A DNA stretch of 64,000 nt from Sagittula salina (GTDB lineage Bacteria; Pseudomonadota; Alphaproteobacteria; Rhodobacterales; Rhodobacteraceae): positions 171,571 through 235,570 of the forward strand of contig NZ_JAGISH010000003.1 in NCBI RefSeq assembly GCF_017813235.1, written 5' to 3'. Made by a program: the position numbers and the translations under genes. Of this stretch, positions 34,943-42,814 are shown piece by piece (within the stretch, counting starts at the first letter, position 1; each line of letters starts with the position of its first letter). Under the pieces are notes generated by a model, which did no database searches, had not been told where the DNA came from, and was given only the letters and a program-made list of their open reading frames with translations.

Positions 34943-36142
34943 ATGGACAAGACACCCCCTCCCGGCGACCGAATCGCCAAGGTCATCGCCCGCGCCGGCC
35001 ACGCCAGCCGCCGCGAAGCCGAACGCATGATCGAGGAGGGGCGCGTCACAGTGAACGGCAAGCTCGTCACCTCGCCCGCGCTCAACGTCACCGCGCGCGA
35101 CCGCATCGCCATCGACGAGGCACCAATCGCCGCGGCGGAAGAGGCACGCCTCTGGCTCTATCACAAGCCGCCAGGCCTCGTGACCACCACGAAGGACGAG
35201 AAGGGCCGCGCCACGATCTTCGACGAATTGCCGGAGGATCTGCCACGGGTGATGTCGGTCGGGCGGCTCGACCTGAACTCCGAGGGGCTGCTGCTGCTCA
35301 CCAACGACGGCGAACTGAAGCGGCGGCTTGAACTGCCCTCCACCGGCTGGCTGCGCCGCTACCGCGTACGCGTCAACGGTCGCCCCACCGAGCCGCAATT
35401 GCAGCCGCTGCGCGATGGCATCACCATCGACGGCGAGCGTTTTCAGCCGATGATCGTTACGCTCGACCGCCAACAGGGCGCGAACGCGTGGCTGACCGTG
35501 GGCCTGCGCGAGGGCAAGAACCGCGAGATTCGCCGCGCCATGACCGACATCGGATTGACCGTGAACCGGCTGATCCGCATCTCCTACGGCCCGTTCCAAC
35601 TGGGACAGATCGAATCCGGCGCGGTGGAGGAAGTCCGCCGCAAGGTTCTGCGCGACCAGTTGGGAATGGAAAACCCCACGGAAGACGAGGCGCCGAAGCC
35701 CCGCGTCAGTCACAGCCGCAAGCCGCGCCCCGGCGCAGCCGTGCCAGAGCGTGGTCCGCGCGGCACAGAACGTGGTTCGGAGCGTGGCAAGACTCCTGCC
35801 GCCGGTCCCGAACGCAAGGGCCGCAAGACGCGGCTGAAGCCCGGACAGGTCCGCGACATGGCCGCGCCCGAAGCCCCGAAAGGCCGCAGTACACGGTCGA
35901 AAACGGGTAGCAATCCGGCCACGAACCCTTCCGCCCGGCTGGGCGGAAAACCGATGGGCAAGACCGCCGGGAAGCCATCAGGCAAACCCTCGGGCAAGCC
36001 GATCGGCAAGGGCCCGGCCAAGCCCGCAGGCAAGGCGGGACCACAACCCGGCCGCCCCGGTTCGAGTCGCCCCACCCCGAACAATCGCACCGCCACGAAC
36101 CGTAACGCACCGCGCGGCGGGCCGAAGCGCGGGCCAAAGTGA
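34943..36142 (+). CDS. rluB: Pseudouridine synthase RluB-like with long basic tail
   Basis: Expected to modify U2605 of 23S rRNA. 399 residues: an S4 RNA-binding domain at the N-terminus (RIAKVIARAGHASRREAERM), then the catalytic domain with VGRLDLNSEGLLLLTNDGE (active-site Asp) and REGKNREIRRAMTDIGLTV. From about residue 250 a disordered tail of ~150 residues follows, rich in Lys, Pro, Gly and Arg. It includes a repetitive block of GKPxGK units at about 940-1000 bp into the gene. Such tails are common in Rhodobacterales homologues and probably bind RNA. Confidence 0.92.
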   Translation: MDKTPPPGDRIAKVIARAGHASRREAERMIEEGRVTVNGKLVTSPALNVTARDRIAIDEAPIAAAEEARLWLYHKPPGLVTTTKDEKGRATIFDELPEDLPRVMSVGRLDLNSEGLLLLTNDGELKRRLELPSTGWLRRYRVRVNGRPTEPQLQPLRDGITIDGERFQPMIVTLDRQQGANAWLTVGLREGKNREIRRAMTDIGLTVNRLIRISYGPFQLGQIESGAVEEVRRKVLRDQLGMENPTEDEAPKPRVSHSRKPRPGAAVPERGPRGTERGSERGKTPAAGPERKGRKTRLKPGQVRDMAAPEAPKGRSTRSKTGSNPATNPSARLGGKPMGKTAGKPSGKPSGKPIGKGPAKPAGKAGPQPGRPGSSRPTPNNRTATNRNAPRGGPKRGPK

Positions 36143-36259
36143 TCGCCACGCCCCGGCGCCATGAACGACCCAACGTCCCGGCAACCATCCGTTAGGAAAA
36201 TCAAGGTTTTTCCCGCTGCCCGCCCCGTTTTCGCCCGTTTTGGCCAACAGGGTGGGCAC

Positions 36260-36457
36260 ATGATGACAACGACACTGGCCCTTCTCATCCTCTTCGGATC
36301 GGCGCTGCTGGTTCTCGGAAACCTGCGCGTGGTCGTGCAGGATACCCTTGCAACGATCTCTTCCTGCGCTGTCCGGGCGCGGGTGAGCGGACAGATGATC
36401 CCGCGCATGGCCTTCGCGCTGCTGTGGCTCCTGATCTTCACACTCAGCTTTCTTTGA
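36260..36457 (+). CDS. Small two-helix membrane protein preceding XpaC-like 1
   Basis: 65 residues from MMTTTLALLILFG. Two hydrophobic helices (LALLILFGSALLVLG and MAFALLWLLIFTLSFL) are separated by a basic loop. It ends 13 bases before the xpaC-like gene. A similar arrangement (short membrane peptide then XpaC-like protein) is repeated just downstream. The start could lie up to 33 codons upstream (36161), but that stretch overlaps the end region of rluB and is basic and unlike a signal. Function unknown. Confidence 0.6.
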   Translation: MMTTTLALLILFGSALLVLGNLRVVVQDTLATISSCAVRARVSGQMIPRMAFALLWLLIFTLSFL

Positions 36458-36470
36458 GACACCCGCACCG

Positions 36471-37316
36471 ATGCCCCGCGCCCTGATCCACAATCGCGCC
36501 AGCGAACCGCCGCCAGACCAGGCGGCGACGGATTCCGGCCTGAACATCCTGTTCCTCGCCGCTTTCCCGCTGTTCGCATGGCTGTTTCAGGGCTCCTTCA
36601 GCGCCATTGCCACGGCAATGGTGGAACTGTGGATTCTCTCGCTCGCGCTGCGCCTGATCAACGCGGGCCAGCGCTGTCATCGTCTCTACGACGCGACGCC
36701 GGGTGCCCGCGCTCCGCGCCTGCCGCGCAAACTGCTGGGCTCGCTGCTTCTGGGAGTCATGGTAACGGTGCTGGCCGGGCACCACTTCCACAGCCTGTTC
36801 CTGCCATTGCTCATTGGCTTTCTGGGCTTCGGACTTGGCCTCGCGGCCTTCGGCATGGACCCCATTCGGGACAAGCCCGGCGTGGCCCAGCCGATCGCTG
36901 CGGAGGACGATGTCGCCGAAGAAACACTGTCCCGCGCCGACCACGCGCTGGCACAGATCGCCGACCGTGTCGCCATGCTGGAGGACCTTGAGATCACACG
37001 CCGGACAGAGGCCGCGCGCAGTCTCGTCATGCGGATGCTGCGCAGCCTTGCCCGCGACCCTCACGCGCTGTCCCGGATCGAACGCCCGGTGGCGAAGTTC
37101 ATCGGCTTGCTTGATGCGGAGGCCAATCGCCTCTGCGGCGAAGACCCGGAGAAGAGCTCTGTCTTCGTCCGCCGCCGCTACCTGGCAAAGCTCGAGGTCA
37201 TGACCGAGAGCTTTGAAACCTCCGCCCGCAAGACCCGCGTACGCGGCGACAAGGACGCCTTCGAGCTGGAGGCCGACCTGCTGCTGGACCGGATGCCGCG
37301 CCATAACCTCGCCTGA
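36471..37316 (+). CDS. XpaC-like membrane protein 1 (5-bromo-4-chloroindolyl phosphate hydrolysis family)
   Basis: 281 residues: two or three membrane segments in the first half (ILFLAAFPLFAWLF, SLLLGVMVTVLAG, LPLLIGFLGFGLGLAAFG) ending in the family-like GMDPIRDK, then a helical cytoplasmic half. The family name comes from a Bacillus phenotype and is not a proven activity. It is a paralogue of the 37545-38471 product, with the same FAAFGxDPxxDK transition. Starts the envelope cluster with telA. Confidence 0.82.
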   Translation: MPRALIHNRASEPPPDQAATDSGLNILFLAAFPLFAWLFQGSFSAIATAMVELWILSLALRLINAGQRCHRLYDATPGARAPRLPRKLLGSLLLGVMVTVLAGHHFHSLFLPLLIGFLGFGLGLAAFGMDPIRDKPGVAQPIAAEDDVAEETLSRADHALAQIADRVAMLEDLEITRRTEAARSLVMRMLRSLARDPHALSRIERPVAKFIGLLDAEANRLCGEDPEKSSVFVRRRYLAKLEVMTESFETSARKTRVRGDKDAFELEADLLLDRMPRHNLA

Positions 37317-37455
37317 CCCGCCCTGCGGGACACGAGCCTCTTTTTCGACCTGCGGTCTTGGTACCATGATGCTGCCATTGCACGGTTCCCCCTAGCAACC
37401 CCAGCAATAACTTCCTAAGTTTTGGACGTACGAAGAGTGCCGGAGGCCCCCTACG

Positions 37456-37545
37456 ATGTCCGGAAACGCCCTGCAGAAGGTCAGTTATGTCTTGTTGATC
37501 GTGCTCCTGTTCGGAGCCGTCACCGGCTGGTTGGGTGGCGTCTGA
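37456..37545 (+). CDS. 29-residue single-helix membrane peptide
   Basis: ATG at 37456; the product begins MSGNALQKVSYVLLIVLLFG and is one hydrophobic helix with a Gly-rich end. Its TGA overlaps the ATG of the following xpaC-like gene (TGATG), which argues that it is translated and coupled. It occupies the same relative place as the 65-residue membrane protein before the first XpaC paralogue. The ribosome site is GGAGG at 37442-37446. Confidence 0.6.
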   Translation: MSGNALQKVSYVLLIVLLFGAVTGWLGGV

Positions 37546-38471
37546 TGGCCAAGCGTTTTGGCGGAAAGTTCAGCCCCGACGGCAGCGCGCCCGACGCCAT
37601 GCCCCATGCCGATCGGCCCACCGCGCGCAGCGACGCAGCGCCCGCCTATCGCGGGGCAAAGGTGGCGCCTGCCGGTGCGCGCTCCAATGTGATGTTCATC
37701 CCTGGCGTGATGCTGGCGTTTTTCGCATTGGGCAGTCCGCCCGTCGCCATGCTCGCCGGGCTTGCCGGTGCCGCGGCGTTGGTGCTGGGGGCTTGGCTCC
37801 TGCGCGACGGGCTGAAGGCGGAGGCGGCCTACCACGATCGCAAGGTCGCCCGCCGCCCCGCCATACCGCGCAAGATCTTTGCCGCACTGTTGTGCGGCGC
37901 GGGCGTTGGCCTCGCCGTTTGGCGCGCCCATCAGGGTATCGTGGCGCCCGTCCTCTTCGGGTTCGCCGCGACGGCGCTGCATTTCGCCGCCTTCGGCATC
38001 GACCCGATGTCGGATAAGGGCATGGAGGGCATCGACAGCTTCCAGCAGGATCGCGTCGCCCGCGTGGTCGACGAGGCGGAGGCCCATCTGACCGCCATGG
38101 CCGACGCGGTGAAGCGCGCCGACGACGCGCAGGTCGAGGCCCGCGTGGAGCGCCTTGCCGCCAAGGTCCGCGAGATGATCCGCACGGTCGAGGAAGACCC
38201 CCGTGACCTCACCGCCGCGCGCAAATTTCTGGGCGTCTACCTGATGGGTGCCCGCGACGCCGCCGCGAAGTTCGCCGATGTCTACGCCCGCAGCCGCGAC
38301 CGCAGCGCAAAGTCGGACTTCATGATGCTGCTCACCGACCTTGAGGCAAGCTTTGACCAGAAGCACCGCGCGCTGTTGCTCGACGACAATGCCGATTTGA
38401 ACGTCGAGATCGAAGTGCTTCGGGATCGTCTGCAGCGCGAAGGTGTGCATCTCTCACGCGAGATGCGTTAG
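37545..38471 (+). CDS. XpaC-like membrane protein 2
   Basis: 308 residues from MAKRFGGKFSPDGSAPDA. A disordered N-terminus precedes membrane segments near 47-75 (IPGVMLAFFALGSPP and following), 106-122 and 128-145, ending at FAAFGIDPMSDKGMEG. The cytoplasmic C-terminal half is helical and charged (VDEAEAHLTAMADAVKRADD). Paralogous to XpaC-like 1, but with an added N-terminal tail. In Bacillus, xpaC is paired with a TelA homologue (yaaN); here telA follows 35 bases downstream. Confidence 0.85.
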   Translation: MAKRFGGKFSPDGSAPDAMPHADRPTARSDAAPAYRGAKVAPAGARSNVMFIPGVMLAFFALGSPPVAMLAGLAGAAALVLGAWLLRDGLKAEAAYHDRKVARRPAIPRKIFAALLCGAGVGLAVWRAHQGIVAPVLFGFAATALHFAAFGIDPMSDKGMEGIDSFQQDRVARVVDEAEAHLTAMADAVKRADDAQVEARVERLAAKVREMIRTVEEDPRDLTAARKFLGVYLMGARDAAAKFADVYARSRDRSAKSDFMMLLTDLEASFDQKHRALLLDDNADLNVEIEVLRDRLQREGVHLSREMR

Positions 38472-38506
38472 AACGTCAGAACAACAGGAAACGGGGGATC
38501 CCATCC

Positions 38507-39703
38507 ATGTCCGAGAACGTGCGTCAGGAAGCGGAAAAGACGCTTCAGATGGTCGATGAAGTCAATTCCGTCGTACTGCCCGAACCGGCCGACGCCAACG
38601 CAATCGTGCCGCTGAAGGAAGCCCCGGCCGAAACCTCGGAGGAAATCCGCGCCCGGATGGACGAGATCGACATGTCGGACACGAATTCCATCGTGTCCTT
38701 TGGCTCCGCCGCGCAGGCCGAATTGCAGACGATTTCGCAGGCCATGCTGACCGATGTCCGCAACAAGGACGTGGGCCCGGCCGGCGACTCGCTGCGCTCC
38801 ATCGTAACCTCGATCCGCGGCTTTTCCGTCTCCGAGCTTGACGTCCGCCGCGACCGGTCGTGGTGGGAAAAGCTGATCGGCCGTGCCGCCCCCTTCGCCA
38901 AGTTCACCGCGCGTTATGAAACCGTGCAGGCGCAGATCGACAAGGTAACCGACGACCTCCTGAAGCACGAGCACGGCCTTCTGAAGGACATCAAGTCGCT
39001 CGACCTGCTCTATGAAAAGACCCTGCAGTTCTATGACGAACTCGCGCTCTATATCGCGGCGGGCGAAGAAAAGCTTGCGGAACTCGACGGCATCGTGATC
39101 CCCGCAAAGGAAAACGCTGTCCAGATCGCCGAGGAAGGCGATCAGGTGATGAAAGCGCAGGAGTTGCGCGACCTGCGCGGCGCCCGCGACGACCTCGAAC
39201 GCCGGGTGCACGATCTGAAGCTGACGCGGCAGGTCACCATGCAGTCCCTGCCCTCGATCCGCCTCGTTCAGGAGAACGACAAGAGCCTCGTGACCAAGAT
39301 CAATTCGACGCTGGTCAACACCGTGCCGCTTTGGGAGACCCAGCTGGCGCAGGCGGTTACCATCCAGCGTTCGAAGCAGGCCGCCGCCGCCGTGCGCGAC
39401 GCCAACGACCTGACCAACGAGCTTCTGACCTCCAATGCCAGCAACCTGCGCGACAGCAACAGGGTGATCCGCGAGGAAATGGAGCGCGGCGTTTTCGACA
39501 TCGAGGCGGTGAAGCAGGCCAACGCCGACCTGATCGGTACCATCGAGGATTCCCTGCGCATCGCGGACGAGGGCAAGGCGCGCCGCGCCAAGGCCGAGGA
39601 GGAACTGAAGAAGATGGAACACGAGTTGCGCGACACGCTGGCCGCGGCCAAGGCGCGCAAGACCGGCACAGGCGACGTCGCCGCCACTTCGGTGCCGTCC
39701 TGA
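38507..39703 (+). CDS. telA: TelA-family toxic anion resistance protein
   Basis: 398 residues, almost entirely helical and coiled-coil prone, as in the TelA/YaaN/YceH family linked to tellurite resistance and to tolerance of cell-envelope stress. Family-like parts are FGSAAQAELQTISQAMLTDV, RYETVQAQIDKVTDDLLKHE, LDLLYEKTLQFYDELALYIA and VNTVPLWETQLAQAVTIQRS. No signal peptide or membrane helix, so it is probably cytoplasmic and membrane-associated through the XpaC proteins. GGGGGA precedes the start. The tight gene order implies one operon through at least 41825. Confidence 0.93.
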   Translation: MSENVRQEAEKTLQMVDEVNSVVLPEPADANAIVPLKEAPAETSEEIRARMDEIDMSDTNSIVSFGSAAQAELQTISQAMLTDVRNKDVGPAGDSLRSIVTSIRGFSVSELDVRRDRSWWEKLIGRAAPFAKFTARYETVQAQIDKVTDDLLKHEHGLLKDIKSLDLLYEKTLQFYDELALYIAAGEEKLAELDGIVIPAKENAVQIAEEGDQVMKAQELRDLRGARDDLERRVHDLKLTRQVTMQSLPSIRLVQENDKSLVTKINSTLVNTVPLWETQLAQAVTIQRSKQAAAAVRDANDLTNELLTSNASNLRDSNRVIREEMERGVFDIEAVKQANADLIGTIEDSLRIADEGKARRAKAEEELKKMEHELRDTLAAAKARKTGTGDVAATSVPS

Positions 39704-39705
39704 CC

Positions 39706-40680
39706 ATGACCCGACGTTCGAAGGCTCTGGCCTTCCTCTGTTGCGTGGCCCTCACGGGCTGCGCGACCTCCCCTATCGCGCCGCGCCAAACCACGATTAC
39801 GCCAGAGGCGCGCCCCGCTGGCGTCGTAGCACCCCGCCCCGCCGCGCCGGCTGGCCCTGAACAATCCGCCGCCAGCCGCGAAATGGCGGCGTACTATTCC
39901 CGCGTCCAGACCGACCTGCTGGCGCAGGGCTTGCTGCGGACCGACGGCGGCGGCCCGGACGCGCCCTTTACCGACACCATGCTGGTGCGCAACTTCATGG
40001 CCGTCGCCCTGCAGGAGGAATACGTCCGCGGGCAGGGCCTGCGCCCCTCCGGTGGCGCCGCCTCTGCGGTGAAGAAATGGACGCAGCCGGTGCGCCTGCA
40101 CACCGAATTCACGCCCAACGTGCCGGTCGACCAGCGCGGCTGGGACACGGCCGAGGTCACGAAATTCGCCAATCGCCTGCGCGGGATCACCGGCCATGAC
40201 ATCGCAGTGACGCCGAAATCGGCCAACTTCCATGTGATATTTGCCGCGCAGGACGACCACGGCTATGTCGCCGACCGCATCCGCCAGATCGTGCCGGACG
40301 TGAACCCCTCGGCGCTGCGGCTGCTGCGCAACCTGCCGCGCGGCATCCACTGTCTCGTGGTCGCCTTTGCGACGGAGAACGGCGGCTACGATTACGGCTC
40401 CGCCGTTGCGGTGATCCGCTCCGAACACCCGGAGCTGATGCGCCGCTCCTGCATCCACGAGGAACTGAGCCAGGGCTTTGGCCTGACCAACGACAGCCCC
40501 ACCGCCCGGCCCTCGATCTTCAACGACGATGACGAATTCGCCTACCTGACGACGCAGGATGCAATGATGCTGCAGATCCTCTACGATCCCCGCCTGCGCC
40601 CCGGAATGCGGGCGGAACAGGCCCTTCCCATCGTGCAGGAACGCGCCACCGCCCTCACCGGCGGCGACACGCCCACCTGA
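39706..40680 (+). CDS. DUF2927 lipoprotein
   Basis: 324 residues starting 2 bases after the telA stop. Lipoprotein signal: FLCCVALTGC with Cys19 as the lipid-modified residue. Pro/Ala-rich stretch, then a globular domain with FMAVALQEEY, RLHTEFTP, SANFHVIF and CIHEELSQGFGLTNDSP, the last resembling the HExxQ-like segment seen in DUF2927 proteins. This is expected to be a periplasmic or membrane-bound peptidase-like protein; activity is unproven. Confidence 0.85.
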   Translation: MTRRSKALAFLCCVALTGCATSPIAPRQTTITPEARPAGVVAPRPAAPAGPEQSAASREMAAYYSRVQTDLLAQGLLRTDGGGPDAPFTDTMLVRNFMAVALQEEYVRGQGLRPSGGAASAVKKWTQPVRLHTEFTPNVPVDQRGWDTAEVTKFANRLRGITGHDIAVTPKSANFHVIFAAQDDHGYVADRIRQIVPDVNPSALRLLRNLPRGIHCLVVAFATENGGYDYGSAVAVIRSEHPELMRRSCIHEELSQGFGLTNDSPTARPSIFNDDDEFAYLTTQDAMMLQILYDPRLRPGMRAEQALPIVQERATALTGGDTPT

Positions 40681-40703
40681 CATTCCAAGACGGAGGACTA
40701 CCC

Positions 40704-41825
40704 ATGGCCATTTTCGACTTCCTCAAGGGCCAGTTCATCGACGTCATCCACTGGACAGACGACACGCGCGACACGCTGGTGTGGCGCTTTGAACGCGAAG
40801 GCCACGAAATAAAGTACGGCGCAAAGCTGACCGTGCGCGAAGGCCAGACCGCCGTCTTCATCCACGAAGGCCAGATGGCCGATATCTTCCCGCCGGGCAT
40901 GTACATGCTCGAAACCAACAACATGCCGATCATGACCTCGCTGCAGCACTGGCACCACGGCTTCCAGTCGCCCTTCAAGTCCGAGATCTACTTCGTCAAC
41001 ACGAACCGCTTCACCAACCTGAAGTGGGGCACGAAGAACCCCATCATGCTGCGCGATCCCGAATTCGGTCCGGTGCGTATCCGCGCCTTCGGCACCTACG
41101 CCATCAAGGTCTCCGACCCCGGTGTCTTCATGCGGGAAATCGTCGGCACCGATGGCGAGTTCACCACCGACGAAGTCGCCTTCCAGATCCGCAACGTCAT
41201 CGTGCAGCAGTTCAGTCAGGCGATCGCCCGATCCGGCATCCCGGTACTCGACATGGCCGCGAACACCGGCGAGGTGGGTGCGCTGATCGCCCAGGCCATC
41301 GAGCCCACGATCAAGGCTTACGGCCTGTCGCTGCCGGAGATGTATATCGAGAATATCTCCCTCCCGCCGGAGGTCGAGAAGGCGCTCGACGCGCGCACGT
41401 CGCGCGGACTGGCGGGCAACCTCGACGACCACATGAAGTGGAAGGCCGCAGAGGCCATGGGTCAGGGCGGCGCCATGGATCAGTCCATGGGCATGGGCTT
41501 CGGCGCGGGCATGGGGATGAACATGGCCCAGAACATGGCCCAGAACATGGCTCAGGGCATGGCCGGCCAGCAGCCGCCACAGACGGTCGCCTCCGCCGCG
41601 CCGCCGCCCCCTCCGCCGGTGGAACACGTCTGGCACATTGCCAGGGCAGGCCAGACCTCCGGCCCCTTCTCGAAGGCGGATCTCGGCAAGATGGTCTCCA
41701 CCGGCGAATTCGACCGTGACACCCACGTCTGGACACAGGGCCAGGACGGCTGGAAGAAAGCCAGCGAGATCAACGAACTCGCCCAGCTCTTCACCGTCAT
41801 GCCCCCGCCCCCGCCGCCGATGTAA
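40704..41825 (+). CDS. SPFH-domain (YdjI/virion-core-like) protein with C-terminal GYF_2 domain
   Basis: 373 residues. The N-terminal two-thirds is the YdjI-type SPFH region: VIHWTDDTRDTLVWRFEREG, LTVREGQTAVFIHEGQMADI, FPPGMYMLETNN and the later helical segment VEKALDARTSRGLAGNLDD. A Gly/Met/Gln-rich linker with repeats (MGMGFGAGMGMNMAQNMAQ) joins a GYF_2 domain (HVWHIARAGQTSGPFSKADL, WTQGQDGWKKASEI) and a poly-Pro end. GYF domains bind proline-rich peptides, so self-interaction is conceivable. In Bacillus, YdjI works with YdjG and YdjH in recruiting PspA to membranes. GGAGGA precedes the start. Confidence 0.88.
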   Translation: MAIFDFLKGQFIDVIHWTDDTRDTLVWRFEREGHEIKYGAKLTVREGQTAVFIHEGQMADIFPPGMYMLETNNMPIMTSLQHWHHGFQSPFKSEIYFVNTNRFTNLKWGTKNPIMLRDPEFGPVRIRAFGTYAIKVSDPGVFMREIVGTDGEFTTDEVAFQIRNVIVQQFSQAIARSGIPVLDMAANTGEVGALIAQAIEPTIKAYGLSLPEMYIENISLPPEVEKALDARTSRGLAGNLDDHMKWKAAEAMGQGGAMDQSMGMGFGAGMGMNMAQNMAQNMAQGMAGQQPPQTVASAAPPPPPPVEHVWHIARAGQTSGPFSKADLGKMVSTGEFDRDTHVWTQGQDGWKKASEINELAQLFTVMPPPPPPM

Positions 41826-41898
41826 CCCAACACCATTCCGCGTCCGGCTCCTCGCCGGGCGGTTGTGCCACGACCGCCGCCCACGCGCCTCCCCCGGC

Positions 41899-41965
41899 TT
41901 CTTCGGTTCCGAAATACCGCGGGGGAGTCGCGCCTGCGCGACGGGGGCAGAGCCCCTTCTGGGCT
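41899..41965 (+). repeat. Copy 4 of the dispersed intergenic element
   Basis: TTCTTCGGTTCCGAAATACC, then GCGGGGGAGTCGCGC and the hairpin GGGGGCAGAGCCCC. It lies between the SPFH gene and the convergent secreted hypothetical and could terminate both. Confidence 0.7.
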
Positions 41966-42039
41966 TGACTGCCCGGGCCGCGCGGCGCGGGCAAAGTCCC
42001 CGTCAGGCCCGCCCGCTGAGCCAGACGCAAAGCACTCCC

Positions 42040-42573
42040 CTACTCCAGCGCGCTCATCAGGTCCGGTCCGACACAGGCGTAGGGTGGAAACCGCAGACCC
42101 GGCGCGCGCTCGGCCGGAAACGACCGGAACGGATCGATCTGGCTTTCGACGATCAGCGTTCCATCGATGCAGATATCCTGCGCCGCGTTCCCGATGTTGA
42201 AACCAAAGCCCCCCGCCCCGCAGCTCGTCCCGAAACCGTCCATGTTCCACGCCTGCGGCATGTCCACGCCCATGCCTTCCACCAGGAACGCCCCCGGCAC
42301 CGGCGCGAAGTTCAGCCGCCACCATGTCTTCTCGTTCAGCATGGCGAGGCCCCAGCGGCCCACCGGACCGCCATCCTTCAGCCCCTCGATGAAAAAGCAC
42401 GTCAGATCGTCGCCCCGCACGACCGCCCCGGTCACGAGCGAAGCATCGTAGGACAGGCCGCCGCGCACCGTGTAGCCGCCCCCGCCCTGCCAGAGGAATT
42501 GCCAGACGGCCTCTTCCGCCCGCACGGCACCCGCCGCCAATGCCACCATCAGACCAAGGCCAATGCACCGCAT
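42040..42573 (-). CDS. Secreted hypothetical protein
   Basis: 177 residues from the ATG at 42573, preceded by GGGGAG. Signal peptide: RCIGLGLMVALAAGAVRA. The mature part is rich in Gly, Trp and Phe, with five cysteines (CFFIE, TSCGAGG, DICIDG, ACVGP), suggesting a compact periplasmic domain. Not recognised. It interrupts the plus-strand cluster on the opposite strand. Confidence 0.72.
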   Translation of the reverse strand: MRCIGLGLMVALAAGAVRAEEAVWQFLWQGGGGYTVRGGLSYDASLVTGAVVRGDDLTCFFIEGLKDGGPVGRWGLAMLNEKTWWRLNFAPVPGAFLVEGMGVDMPQAWNMDGFGTSCGAGGFGFNIGNAAQDICIDGTLIVESQIDPFRSFPAERAPGLRFPPYACVGPDLMSALE

Positions 42574-42814
42574 GAGATCTCCCCCGTCGTATGCTCCGAC
42601 CCTAACGCCGCCCATTGCCACGACAAGGGACCTTGCGGTCCATTCGGCCCGTTTCTCGCCCCGCGAAAGCCGCCCTCCACGCGCGAATCCCTGTCGCGGA
42701 CACATGATGTGGAAGCAGCGGCACCCCACCTCGGACGGCATACCCGCGTTTCCCCCTTTTCCCTGCCGTCCCAACGCATAGGATGGGGGCAAACCCACCG
42801 CAGGGACGCCTTTG

